From: Candidatus Omnitrophota bacterium
GTDB lineage: Bacteria > Omnitrophota > Koll11 > Gygaellales > JAQTUY01
Length of the DNA stretch: 14,577 nucleotides
Reading direction: 5' to 3'
NCBI GenBank assembly: GCA_028707105.1
Contig: JAQTUY010000008.1
Span: 11,689-26,265, forward strand
Position numbers and translations under genes: made by a program. The notes beneath the pieces are model-generated. The model was not told the DNA's origin and did no database searches. It worked only from the letters and a program-made list of their open reading frames with translations. Below, in pieces: positions 7,094-13,666 of this stretch (positions within the stretch are counted from its first letter, which is position 1; each line of letters starts with the position of its first letter).

Positions 7094-8527
7094 GTGGCAC
7101 CACTTTTGATCTTAGTCCCGTTTTTCGCGGCTATATTTTTGAATGTTCCGTTTAAGGCCCTGAGGGAAAAGTCGGCTTTTGGGGTGGCGCTGGCCTTGTT
7201 TCTGGGACAGATGCTCTTGATGATCTTTCCTAAGGCCGGGCTGTGGACATTCCCTGTCGCGACGCTGGATAAGTTTTTTCACTTTCCTTTAAGGGTGGAC
7301 GCCTTAAGCACGGTCCTGCTTTTCTGCATCGGGGCGGTATTGACCGCGACCCTCCTTTTATCACTGCGGGCCGTACCGCAGGATGAGAGAAGGCTTAATT
7401 TCATCAGCGTTCTCTTGTTAATGCAGGCCGGGATGAACGGCGCGGTGGTGGTAGTGGATCTTTTTTCTCTTTATGTGTTCCTGGAGATCGTGGCGGTTTC
7501 GTCTTTTATCCTTATTGCTTTTGATAAACATGTCCACGCTTTTGAAGCGGCGTTTAAATATCTGGTTATGTCGGTAGTGGCCACCGCGCTTATGCTTTTG
7601 TCTATCGCGTTGATACTTCTGGTATCGCCTGATACCACCTTTTCCGGGATATCCGCATCCCTGCAGGGTTCACCTAACAGCTTACTGGTGACGCTGGCTG
7701 TCGGGGTTTTCGTCTGCGCCGCGTTCATCAAGTCCGGGCTGATGCCTTTCCATGGCTGGCTGCCCGACGCGTATTCCGCGGCTCCGGCTCCGGTATCAGT
7801 TCTTCTTGCGGGCGTAGTGACCAAGACCGTCGGGATATATACACTGCTTCGGATCGTCATCTTTGTATTCGGTTTTACCCTGCCGCTTAAGAATATCTTA
7901 CTTGCGGTGGGCGCGTTGTCCGCGCTAGCCGGGGCTTTAGCCGCTCTGGCCCAGACTGATTTTAAAAGAATGCTGGCCTATTCGAGTATCAGCCAGATGG
8001 GGTATATAATTTTAGGCCTTGGTTGCGGGACTCCATTGGGCGCGCTGGGAGCGGTATTCCATCTTTTTAACCACGCGATATTCAAGTCGCTCTTATTTTC
8101 AAATTCAGCAGCCATTGAATCCCGCGCCGGGATCAGGAATATTCAGGAGATGTCGGGGTTGGGCTCAAGGATGCCCTGGACAGCCCTTACCTGCGCTGTA
8201 GGCAGCCTTTCGACCGCCGGTATACCTCCATTAGCGGGTTTCTGGAGTAAGTTTATCATCATCATCGCGTTGTGGATGTCGGGTAATTACACCTACGCGG
8301 TAATAGCGATCCTGGTCAGCCTGCTTACCCTGGCGTATTTTCTTTATTTACAGAGAAATGTTTTCTTCGGTAAGGCAAAAGATACTTTTAATAAAATAGA
8401 AGAGGCGGAGTTCGTTATCCTGCTTCCGGCGATAGTATTCAGCGCGATAACATTTATAGTGGGCGTGGCGTTCCCCTGGGTATGGAACACCTTATTGCTG
8501 CGCTTGCCGAGTATATTTGGGGCCTAG
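7094..8527 (+). CDS. Hydrogenase antiporter-like membrane subunit 3 (MrpD/NuoN-like)
   Basis: This is the third ion-translocating paralogue (477 residues, about 14 helices). Conserved residues are Glu131 in VFLEIVAVSSF (helix 5), Lys213 in FIKSGLMPFHGWLPDAY, Lys244 in GVVTKTVGIY (helix 8), Lys331 in NHAIFKSLLF, and Lys386 in GFWSK. The AAPAPVSVLLAGVVTKTVGIY region is typical of MrpD, MbhH and NuoN. The start is GTG with a strong GAGGAG site six bases upstream. It lies 12 bases after the previous gene and one base before the next. With the two earlier genes it gives three separate antiporter-like subunits, the number found in complex I and Hyf hydrogenase; Mbh- and Ech-type hydrogenases have one. 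Confidence 0.9.
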   Translation: MAPLLILVPFFAAIFLNVPFKALREKSAFGVALALFLGQMLLMIFPKAGLWTFPVATLDKFFHFPLRVDALSTVLLFCIGAVLTATLLLSLRAVPQDERRLNFISVLLLMQAGMNGAVVVVDLFSLYVFLEIVAVSSFILIAFDKHVHAFEAAFKYLVMSVVATALMLLSIALILLVSPDTTFSGISASLQGSPNSLLVTLAVGVFVCAAFIKSGLMPFHGWLPDAYSAAPAPVSVLLAGVVTKTVGIYTLLRIVIFVFGFTLPLKNILLAVGALSALAGALAALAQTDFKRMLAYSSISQMGYIILGLGCGTPLGALGAVFHLFNHAIFKSLLFSNSAAIESRAGIRNIQEMSGLGSRMPWTALTCAVGSLSTAGIPPLAGFWSKFIIIIALWMSGNYTYAVIAILVSLLTLAYFLYLQRNVFFGKAKDTFNKIEEAEFVILLPAIVFSAITFIVGVAFPWVWNTLLLRLPSIFGA

Positions 8528-8528
8528 A

Positions 8529-9017
8529 ATGAAAGTAGATCTGATTATCCTTGCGATTTTGGTAATATCTGCCTTATGGGCGGTGATGACGCGCAGTCTT
8601 ATCCGTTCAGCCATCGGCCTGGCGCTTGCCAGCGCGGTCTTGACGGTGATTATGTTCAGGCTTTCTTCGCCTTTTGCCGCCGTATTTGAACTCTCGGTAT
8701 GCGCGGGCCTTATCTCGGTATTGTTCTTAAGCACTATCAGTCTTACCCATCCGATGACCCACCAGGAAGCCGCACAGCATCAGCGAGAAAGATACAGCCG
8801 TTACTTCGTTTTACCTTACATCCTAATAGTCATAGGTATTATTTTTGCTTTCGTGCAAGTCAGGCCGGAATTAAAACTTCCGCCCGCGGCGGCGCAGACA
8901 GAAGTGCGCGTTATCATGTGGAATTTGAGGCAGGTGGATCTGATCGGCCAGGCTATTATTTTATTGACCGGCGTTTTTGGCGTGGTGCTGTTGTTAAAGG
9001 AGGCGCGGAAGAAATGA
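8529..9017 (+). CDS. NuoJ-like membrane subunit
   Basis: This 162-residue membrane protein has about five hydrophobic segments and resembles NuoJ of complex I. Visible features are the FELSVCAGLISVLFL segment near residues 52-66, matching the NuoJ helix-3 region that carries the pi-bulge, and a closing helix (VDLIGQAIILLTGVFG) ending in basic residues, as in NuoJ. The polar loop between helices 3 and 4 (THPMTHQEAAQHQRERYSR) is rich in His and Gln. The ATG at 8529 is preferred over an in-frame TTG at 8517, which would lie inside the previous gene. Spacing to the previous stop is one base, and the stop overlaps the next start as ATGA. An MbhD- or MrpB-like assignment is the alternative. Confidence 0.75.
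   Translation: MKVDLIILAILVISALWAVMTRSLIRSAIGLALASAVLTVIMFRLSSPFAAVFELSVCAGLISVLFLSTISLTHPMTHQEAAQHQRERYSRYFVLPYILIVIGIIFAFVQVRPELKLPPAAAQTEVRVIMWNLRQVDLIGQAIILLTGVFGVVLLLKEARKK
8996..9003 (+). promoter_or_regulatory. Shine-Dalgarno site fixing the start of the NuoK-like subunit
   Basis: AAAGGAGG lies ten bases before the ATG at 9014. The same frame is open back to 8699, but that extension lies in the NuoJ-like gene, has no family similarity, and would double the size of a normally 100-residue protein. Confidence 0.8.
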
Positions 9018-9334
9018 GCGCGGAGTTCTTCAATTTGCTCTGGTACGCGGGCATGGCCGCGGTTATGCTTTTGGTGACCGGATTTTATTGCGTGCTGGCT
9101 ACCTATAATCTGGTGCGGGTCTTAATTGGTCTTGAGATCCTGATTAAGGCAGTCACGCTTTTGATTATATTAGCCGGCTATTTGACCGGCAAGGCAGCCT
9201 TGACCCAGACCCTGGTCATTACTTTAATAGTCGTTGAAGTAGTGGTTATGACGGTAGGTATGGGCGTGATACTCGGCGCCTACCGGCATTACGGTACGCT
9301 GGACGCGAGGGAACTGAGAAAGTTAAAAGGATAA
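9014..9334 (+). CDS. NuoK-like membrane subunit
   Basis: This 106-residue protein with three transmembrane helices matches NuoK in size and pattern. NuoK sits between the hydrogen-ion entry module and the antiporter subunits and carries two buried glutamates. Here these are Glu41 in VLIGLEILIKAV (helix 2) and Glu75 in LIVVEVVVMTVG (helix 3), equivalent to Glu36 and Glu72 of E. coli NuoK. Lys45 follows the first Glu, where NuoK often has Asn. MrpC and HyfE are the other relatives; the short length argues against HyfE. The start overlaps the NuoJ-like stop by ATGA, and the next gene begins one base after the stop. Confidence 0.87.
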   Translation: MSAEFFNLLWYAGMAAVMLLVTGFYCVLATYNLVRVLIGLEILIKAVTLLIILAGYLTGKAALTQTLVITLIVVEVVVMTVGMGVILGAYRHYGTLDARELRKLKG

Positions 9335-9335
9335 T

Positions 9336-9677
9336 ATGGATAAACTACTGCAAAGCGCGCCCGTTGTTTTTATCATGCTGCTTTTGGTCGCCTGGTTATT
9401 ATCGCGCGTCTTATCGGTGCTGGCTTTTCGCGTCGGGAAAAAACCCGGCGGCGAAGGAAAGGCTTACGCCTGCGGTGAAGATAATTACGATAACTCTGCC
9501 CAGCCGGATTACAGCACCTTTTTCGCTTTCGCCTTTTTCTTTACCCTGGCGCACGTGGCCACGCTGGTGATGACTACGGTTCCTACGCTGGTTGCGGGAG
9601 TTAGCGCGGTCATTTTTGTTTATATACTCGCGGTGGCAGCAGGGTTATATGTTCTTCTGAGGAGGCAGCAGGAGTGA
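9336..9677 (+). CDS. NuoA-like small membrane subunit (divergent)
   Basis: This 113-residue protein has three predicted transmembrane helices (about 8-31, 62-82 and 84-106) and a polar loop. The loop carries GKAYACGED at 41-49, corresponding to the YECG motif of NuoA, the subunit whose loop lies beside the quinone pocket and NuoH in complex I. The second helix has an FFAFAFFFTLAHVATLVM pattern. NuoA normally has FD-x-E acidic residues in this helix; here they appear to be replaced by a His-Val region (His73). The protein is therefore a diverged or hydrogenase-specific NuoA relative. It has an AAAGG site five bases before its ATG, and its stop overlaps the next start as GTGA. A NuoA-like identity fits the gene order (A before B, C, D) as well as the motif. 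Confidence 0.72.
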   Translation: MDKLLQSAPVVFIMLLLVAWLLSRVLSVLAFRVGKKPGGEGKAYACGEDNYDNSAQPDYSTFFAFAFFFTLAHVATLVMTTVPTLVAGVSAVIFVYILAVAAGLYVLLRRQQE

Positions 9678-10120
9678 AAACAATCGATAGGGTCATCAAC
9701 TGGTCGCGTCTTAAGTCGCCCTGGATAATACATTTTAATACCGGGGCCTGCAATGGTTGTGATATTGAGATTATTGCTGCTTTGGCTCCGCGTTATGACC
9801 TGGAGCGTCTGGGCATCCTGTTAAAAGGGACGCCCCGCCATGCTGATGTGTTGGTTTGTTCGGGACCGGTTACTAAGCAGACTGAAGACAGACTGGTGAG
9901 GATTTATGAGCAGATGCCTCAGCCGAAATTCGTCGTGGCTGTGGGAACTTGCGCTTGCAGCGGCGGAGTTTTTCAGGGATGTTATAATGTCAAGTCCGGC
10001 ATCAACGCGGTCATACCGGTTTCGGTTTTTATACCGGGATGCCCGGCCAGCCCTAAAGCTATACTCGATGGCGTGATCAAGCTCTTGGCCAGCCTGGAGA
10101 TGAAGGAGGAAAAAGAATGA
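9674..10120 (+). CDS. [NiFe] hydrogenase small subunit (NuoB-like)
   Basis: This 148-residue peripheral subunit holds the [4Fe-4S] cluster next to the catalytic centre. Candidate ligands are Cys26 and Cys29 (GACNGCDIE), Cys93 (VGTCACSGG, with Cys95 nearby) and Cys123 (IPGCPASP). NuoB of complex I has two adjacent cysteines at the first site; the CxxC spacing and the NGCDIE sequence here are typical of group 4 hydrogenases such as HycG, EchC and MbhJ. The protein is short and lacks the additional Fe-S domain of uptake hydrogenase small subunits and any export signal, as expected for the group. The GTG start overlaps the NuoA-like stop (GTGA), with GGAGG eight bases upstream. Confidence 0.93.
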   Translation: MKTIDRVINWSRLKSPWIIHFNTGACNGCDIEIIAALAPRYDLERLGILLKGTPRHADVLVCSGPVTKQTEDRLVRIYEQMPQPKFVVAVGTCACSGGVFQGCYNVKSGINAVIPVSVFIPGCPASPKAILDGVIKLLASLEMKEEKE

Positions 10121-10587
10121 CCGTTTGCGAGAATATCAGGCAGCAGTTAGCGGCGCGGTTCCCCGGGATCGAAGAAAGAGTTAAGATCCCCAGGCCCAGG
10201 CGCATATTCGTAGAGGCTGCCGCCGATGAATTCAGGAAGATATTCGAGTTTGCGATAAATGAGCTGGGTTTTAACCATTTATGCACCATTACCGGAGTGG
10301 ATGAGCGGGTAAATTTCAGCCTGATCTATCACCTGGCCAAGGAAAACGGCGTGCTTTTGAATATCAAGATAAGCGTATCGCATGATGCTCCGCAGGCGGA
10401 TTCCATAATCGGATATTTTCCGGGGGCTGAGATATATGAGAGGGAATTGGTGGACTTGTTCGGCATTCAAATAAAAGGCCTGCCTGAAGGCCTGCGTTAT
10501 CCCTTAGCCGATGACTGGCCGAAAGATGAGTATCCTTTGCGCAAGGACTGGAAGCCTAAAACCGCTCAAGCGCAGGAGGGTAAATAA
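10117..10587 (+). CDS. Hydrogenase NuoC-like subunit
   Basis: This 156-residue soluble protein matches the 30-kDa subunit family (NuoC, EchD, MbhK and the N-terminal domain of HycE). It binds no cofactor and supports the large subunit. The family signature is clear: YERELVDLFGI at 107-117 followed by EGLRYPLADDWP at 124-135 and a DEYPLRKDW close. It is encoded separately from the large subunit, unlike the HycE and HyfG fusions of E. coli. An AAGGAGGA site precedes the ATG, and the start overlaps the small-subunit stop (ATGA). Only two bases separate it from the large-subunit gene. Confidence 0.92.
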   Translation: MTVCENIRQQLAARFPGIEERVKIPRPRRIFVEAAADEFRKIFEFAINELGFNHLCTITGVDERVNFSLIYHLAKENGVLLNIKISVSHDAPQADSIIGYFPGAEIYERELVDLFGIQIKGLPEGLRYPLADDWPKDEYPLRKDWKPKTAQAQEGK

Positions 10588-10589
10588 TC

Positions 10590-11825
10590 ATGCGCGATTC
10601 GCATAAATTCAAGATACCCATCGGGCCGCAGCATCCCGCTTTAAAAGAGCCGGAAGGCTTTAGCGTGGCCTTAAGGGGGGAGAAGATCCTGGGAGTGGAT
10701 ATCCGGCTGGGTTACAACCACCGCGGGATAGAGAAGGCGGCAGAAGAGAGGACCTATATCCAATCCCTGTATATTATTGAGCGCATCTGCGGGATATGTT
10801 CGCATTCGCACTCTACTTGTTTTGCCCAGGCGGTTGAAGAGATAGCGGCGTTGGAAGTCCCCAAGCGCGCTCTTTATATTCGCACCGTGATCGGAGAGCT
10901 GGAGCGGGTGCATAGCCATTTACTTTGGCTGGGAGTAGCGGGCCACGAGATAGGTTTCGACACTTTACTTATGTATTCCTGGCGTGACCGCGAGATTGTA
11001 ATGGATATCCTGGCGCTTTTGACCGGAAACCGGGTTAATTACGGCATTAATACTTATGGAGGAGTAAAGCGGGATATTTCCCCTGAACAGGCCCAGGAAG
11101 TTTTAAAGGGCGTGGATATCCTGGAAGAAAGGACTAAGTATTATATTGAGATTGCCACCCAGGAAGTTACGGTTATCCAGAGGCTTTCCGGAGTGGGCGT
11201 TTTGTCCCGTGAAGATGCGATAAGGCTGGATACCGTGGGCCCTACCGCGCGCGCGAGCGGCGTAGCCCGGGATGTCAGGAAAGATGATCCGTATTCAGCT
11301 TATTCGGAAGTGCCTTTTAATGTGATCACGGATGACCATTGTGATGTTTACGGCCGCACCGTGGTCCGCCTTAAAGAATTAATGGAAGCCTATAAAATAA
11401 TCCGCTATGTCTTGAAGAATATGCCCGAAGGCCCGATAGCGATAAAAGCCCCGCGTAAGATCCCGGCGGGCGAAGCCCTGGGCCGTTACGAAGCTCCGCG
11501 CGGAGAGGATGTCCATTACGTAAAAGCTAACGGCACGGAAAAACCTGAGAGAGTTAAGGTGCGCGCCCCGACATTGGCTAATCTCCAGGCGGTTAAGCAT
11601 ATGCTCAAAGACCGCTACCTTGCGGATATGCCTATCGTTATCGCCGCGATCGACCCTTGTTTCTCCTGCACCGATAGGATGATATCGATCGACTATTCGG
11701 GCAGCGATAAGTCCGAAGCGATAAAATGGGAAGCTTTGCGTTCTTACGGTATTGAATGGTATAGAGGCAAGGGGATAGATTTCTCCAAACTTAATAAGGA
11801 ATTCTCCCGCCGCGCTATTTCATAG
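10590..11825 (+). CDS. Group 4 [NiFe] hydrogenase large (catalytic) subunit, NuoD-like
   Basis: This is the catalytic subunit of a membrane-bound hydrogenase that interconverts protons and H2 (411 residues). Both metal-binding motifs are intact: ERICGICSHSH at residues 64-74 (Cys67, Cys70, His74) and DPCFSCTDR at 355-363 (Cys357, Cys360). Together these provide the four cysteines that hold nickel and iron. NuoD proteins of complex I lack them, so this is a hydrogenase and not a quinone reductase. The N-terminal GPQHPALKEPEG segment (12-23) is typical of group 4 enzymes. After Arg363 comes a 48-residue tail, which HycI-type proteases usually remove after nickel insertion; such a protease is encoded 1.3 kb downstream. 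An AGGAGG site lies ten bases before the ATG. The exact group 4 subtype needs a tree. Confidence 0.95.
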   Translation: MRDSHKFKIPIGPQHPALKEPEGFSVALRGEKILGVDIRLGYNHRGIEKAAEERTYIQSLYIIERICGICSHSHSTCFAQAVEEIAALEVPKRALYIRTVIGELERVHSHLLWLGVAGHEIGFDTLLMYSWRDREIVMDILALLTGNRVNYGINTYGGVKRDISPEQAQEVLKGVDILEERTKYYIEIATQEVTVIQRLSGVGVLSREDAIRLDTVGPTARASGVARDVRKDDPYSAYSEVPFNVITDDHCDVYGRTVVRLKELMEAYKIIRYVLKNMPEGPIAIKAPRKIPAGEALGRYEAPRGEDVHYVKANGTEKPERVKVRAPTLANLQAVKHMLKDRYLADMPIVIAAIDPCFSCTDRMISIDYSGSDKSEAIKWEALRSYGIEWYRGKGIDFSKLNKEFSRRAIS

Positions 11826-11841
11826 CGGGCGGGATCCCGCT
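11806..11841 (+). promoter_or_regulatory. GC-rich hairpin(s) at the end of the catalytic subunit gene
   Basis: The last codons of the large-subunit gene (CCCGCCGCGCTA, 11806-11817) can pair with TAGCGGGCGGG (11823-11833) with one bulged base and a five-base loop. The overlapping sequence GCGGGATCCCGC (11829-11840) is a perfect palindrome that could form an alternative structure. No U-run follows, so it is not a standard terminator. It sits in the only gap of more than 12 bases inside the operon (11826-11883), which otherwise holds just a purine-rich ribosome-binding region for the next gene. A role in RNA processing, stability or partial attenuation is possible. Confidence 0.5.
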
Positions 11842-11883
11842 GGAGGTTTCTAAGAGGAATAGCGGGAAGGAACGGTAAATAAA

Positions 11884-12825
11884 ATGCTTTATACACTTTT
11901 CTATATTTTGATTTTTCCGGGTTTTCTGTTTGTGAGCTGCTTTGGGCTGTTCGCCGAGTTCATCGACCGCAAGCTTTACGCCCGGATGCAGAACAGGGTG
12001 GGCCCTCCGTGGTTCCAGCCTGTCGCTGATTTTATCAAGCTCATAGCAAAGGAAGAAGTGATCCCGTCAGCGGCTAACCCCAGAATGTTTGAGGCCGCGC
12101 CGTTATTCTCCCTGGCATCTTGCGTATGCGCTTTTCTTTATATCCCGTTATGGAGAGTCGGCTCTTTATCTCCCTTTAACGGAGATTTGATCGTAGTGCT
12201 TTATTTGTTGACTATCCCGACCCTGTCATTTTTTATAGGAGGATGGTATTCGACTTCTTTATTTTCCCGGATAGGCTCGGTGCGCTGCCTCAGCCAGCTC
12301 TTTGCTTATGAGGTGCCTCTTTTTATGAGCATATTATCCTGCGCGCTTTTGGCCAATACCTGGTCTTTCAGCCAGGTGATCGCTTTCTACAGAGCCCACC
12401 CCGGTTTATGGCTGGTGAATATCCTGGGTTTTGGCGTATCACTGGTGGCGCTGCTGGGTAAGCTGGAAAAGGTGCCTTTTGATATTCCGGAGGCGGAAAC
12501 CGAGATAGTGGCGGGGGTTTTTACCGAATACAGCGGCAGGCGCCTGGCTTTGTTAAGGCTGACCCTTGATATTGAATTAGTGGTGGGTAGCGCGTTATTG
12601 GCGGCTGTATTCCTGCCTTTCGGTTTTTGCTGCGGCCCGCTGTGGGGTTTTATTTTTTTCATAATAAAGGTTTTGTTGATCATCGCCCTGCTTTCATTGT
12701 GCCGTACTGTATTTTCGCGCCTGCGCATCGACCAGATGATCAATTTCTGCTGGAAGGTCCTGGTGCCGATAGCGCTGGTTCAGCTGGTGATCAATCTGGT
12801 CATAAAAGGAGTAATCTTCCGATGA
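11884..12825 (+). CDS. NuoH-like membrane anchor subunit
   Basis: This 313-residue protein with about eight transmembrane helices matches NuoH/HycD/EchB/MbhM. It anchors the catalytic module and links it to the ion-translocating arm. Signatures include [18 protein letters not shown] at 25-42, the loop [10 protein letters not shown] near 52-61, and the highly conserved [19 protein letters not shown] at 193-211, whose acidic residues line the proposed connection channel. A TEYSG motif follows at 214-218. Length is close to HycD and EchB. The ribosome-binding sequence (AAGGA at 11867-11871) is 12 bases from the ATG, rather far. The stop overlaps the next start as ATGA. Confidence 0.93.
   Translation: MLYTLFYILIFPGFLFVSCFGLFAEFIDRKLYARMQNRVGPPWFQPVADFIKLIAKEEVIPSAANPRMFEAAPLFSLASCVCAFLYIPLWRVGSLSPFNGDLIVVLYLLTIPTLSFFIGGWYSTSLFSRIGSVRCLSQLFAYEVPLFMSILSCALLANTWSFSQVIAFYRAHPGLWLVNILGFGVSLVALLGKLEKVPFDIPEAETEIVAGVFTEYSGRRLALLRLTLDIELVVGSALLAAVFLPFGFCCGPLWGFIFFIIKVLLIIALLSLCRTVFSRLRIDQMINFCWKVLVPIALVQLVINLVIKGVIFR
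12806..12811 (+). promoter_or_regulatory. Shine-Dalgarno site fixing the start of the ferredoxin-like subunit
   Basis: AAGGAG lies ten bases before the ATG at 12822, which overlaps the NuoH-like stop. The frame is open upstream to 12627 within the NuoH-like gene, but the extension shows no family similarity. Confidence 0.7.
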
Positions 12826-13199
12826 GCAAGCGCCCGGGTAAGATGGCCCAGGAGGTTTTGAGGTCGCTTTTTAAGAAGCCGGCGACGGTAAAATATCCCC
12901 AGGAAAAACTGGATCTACCGGACAAGTTCAGGGGGGAGCTCAAATTTTATCCTGAAAGATGCATCGGCTGCAAAATGTGCATGCGGGATTGCCCGACCAA
13001 TGCTATTACCATAATAAAGGCCGGCGAAAAAGAATTTGTAGCCGAGATAGATTTGAGTAAGTGTATTTATTGCGCGCAATGCGTGGATTCCTGCCCGAAA
13101 AAAGCGCTCGAATCTACCAAAGAGGTAGAGTTGGCGCAGCTTGATAAAAGTAAGCTAAAGGTGGTGCTTGGTGCGCAGCCTAAGAACCCTTCTCCATAA
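12822..13199 (+). CDS. 2[4Fe-4S] ferredoxin-like subunit (NuoI-like)
   Basis: This 125-residue peripheral electron-transfer subunit carries two complete [4Fe-4S] motifs: Cys47, Cys50, Cys53, Cys57 ([12 protein letters not shown]) and Cys81, Cys84, Cys87, Cys91 ([12 protein letters not shown]). It resembles NuoI, HycF, EchF and MbhN. These pass electrons between the soluble donor and the cluster in the small subunit. The first Cys motif is preceded by [11 protein letters not shown], also typical of NuoI. It lacks the extra cysteines seen in polyferredoxins. Since no NuoE, NuoF or NuoG homologue is encoded nearby, this subunit is the likely docking point for an external carrier such as ferredoxin (inference). 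Its 3' end overlaps the maturation protease gene by 29 bases. Confidence 0.94.
   Translation: MSKRPGKMAQEVLRSLFKKPATVKYPQEKLDLPDKFRGELKFYPERCIGCKMCMRDCPTNAITIIKAGEKEFVAEIDLSKCIYCAQCVDSCPKKALESTKEVELAQLDKSKLKVVLGAQPKNPSP
13158..13164 (+). promoter_or_regulatory. Shine-Dalgarno site favouring the GTG start of the protease
   Basis: AAGGTGG lies six bases before the GTG at 13171. A TTG codon at 13168 is the alternative start but is three bases from the site. Confidence 0.5.
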
Positions 13200-13665
13200 G
13201 AAGCTTTCCGGCGCCGGCAGGGTACTGGTTTTGGGCGTCGGCTCCGATCTGCGGGGCGATGATGCCGCGGGAATGCTGGCGGCAGAAGCTCTTCATAAGA
13301 TCCGCTCTTCTTTTAATATTCCCCTTAAAATTATCTTTGCCTCTACCGCTCCGGAAAATTTTACCGGGGAAATAAAGCGTTTTTTACCCACCCATATTAT
13401 AATCATCGATAGCGCCGATCTCGGTAAGAAGCCGGGTGAGATCGCGCTTGCCGGACTACAGGAAATTTCCGGGATGTCGTTTAATACCCACCAGCTGCCC
13501 TTAAGGATAATGTTTGATTATCTCCTGAGATCTCTTAATTGCCAGGTGTTAGTTATCTGCATCCAGCCGCAAACTCTGGGATTCGGCAATCTCCCCTCCA
13601 AAGCCGTTAAGCAGGCGGTTAAGTCGCTTGTTGCAATCATAAAAGAAGCGTTGACCAAGCCATAA
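13171..13665 (+). CDS. hycI: HycI-type hydrogenase maturation endopeptidase
   Basis: This 164-residue cytoplasmic protease removes the C-terminal tail of the hydrogenase large subunit once nickel is in place. The family pattern is clear: [17 protein letters not shown] at 18-34, the [11 protein letters not shown] region (58-68), [15 protein letters not shown] (76-90), FNTHQLP (105-111) and [10 protein letters not shown] (130-139). The nickel-sensing residues are probably Asp31, Asp80 and His107, matching Asp16, Asp62 and His90 of E. coli HycI. The APEN, THxxP and IQPxxxGF matches point to HycI over HybD or HyaD. GTG at 13171 is chosen because AAGGTGG lies six bases upstream; TTG at 13168 would add one residue. 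The gene overlaps the ferredoxin-like gene in another frame. Its substrate is almost certainly the large subunit at 10590. Confidence 0.92.
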   Translation: MRSLRTLLHKKLSGAGRVLVLGVGSDLRGDDAAGMLAAEALHKIRSSFNIPLKIIFASTAPENFTGEIKRFLPTHIIIIDSADLGKKPGEIALAGLQEISGMSFNTHQLPLRIMFDYLLRSLNCQVLVICIQPQTLGFGNLPSKAVKQAVKSLVAIIKEALTKP

Positions 13666-13666
13666 T

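Noticed and set aside
8699..9013. N-terminal extension of the NuoK-like gene from 8699
   Set aside because: NuoK proteins are about 100 residues; the extension overlaps the NuoJ-like gene, and AAAGGAGG precedes the ATG at 9014.
3810..9017. Treating the antiporter-like genes as a stand-alone Mrp Na+/H+ antiporter
   Set aside because: They run without promoter or large gap into J-, K-, A-, B-, C-, D-, H- and I-like genes, and the typical MrpE, F and G subunits are missing.
10590..11825. Reading the cluster as an ordinary complex I or Fpo-like quinone or phenazine reductase
   Set aside because: The large subunit has both NiFe CxxC motifs, the small subunit has hydrogenase-type CxxC, and a HycI protease follows. 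No NuoE, F, G or FpoF gene is present.
11806..11841. Intrinsic terminator after the large-subunit gene
   Set aside because: The hairpin is strong but no U-run follows, and the required NuoH-like and NuoI-like subunits lie downstream with no new promoter seen.
12627..12821. N-terminal extension of the ferredoxin-like gene from 12627
   Set aside because: It is an out-of-frame shadow of the NuoH-like gene; the ATG at 12822 overlaps that gene's stop, as at other junctions in the operon.
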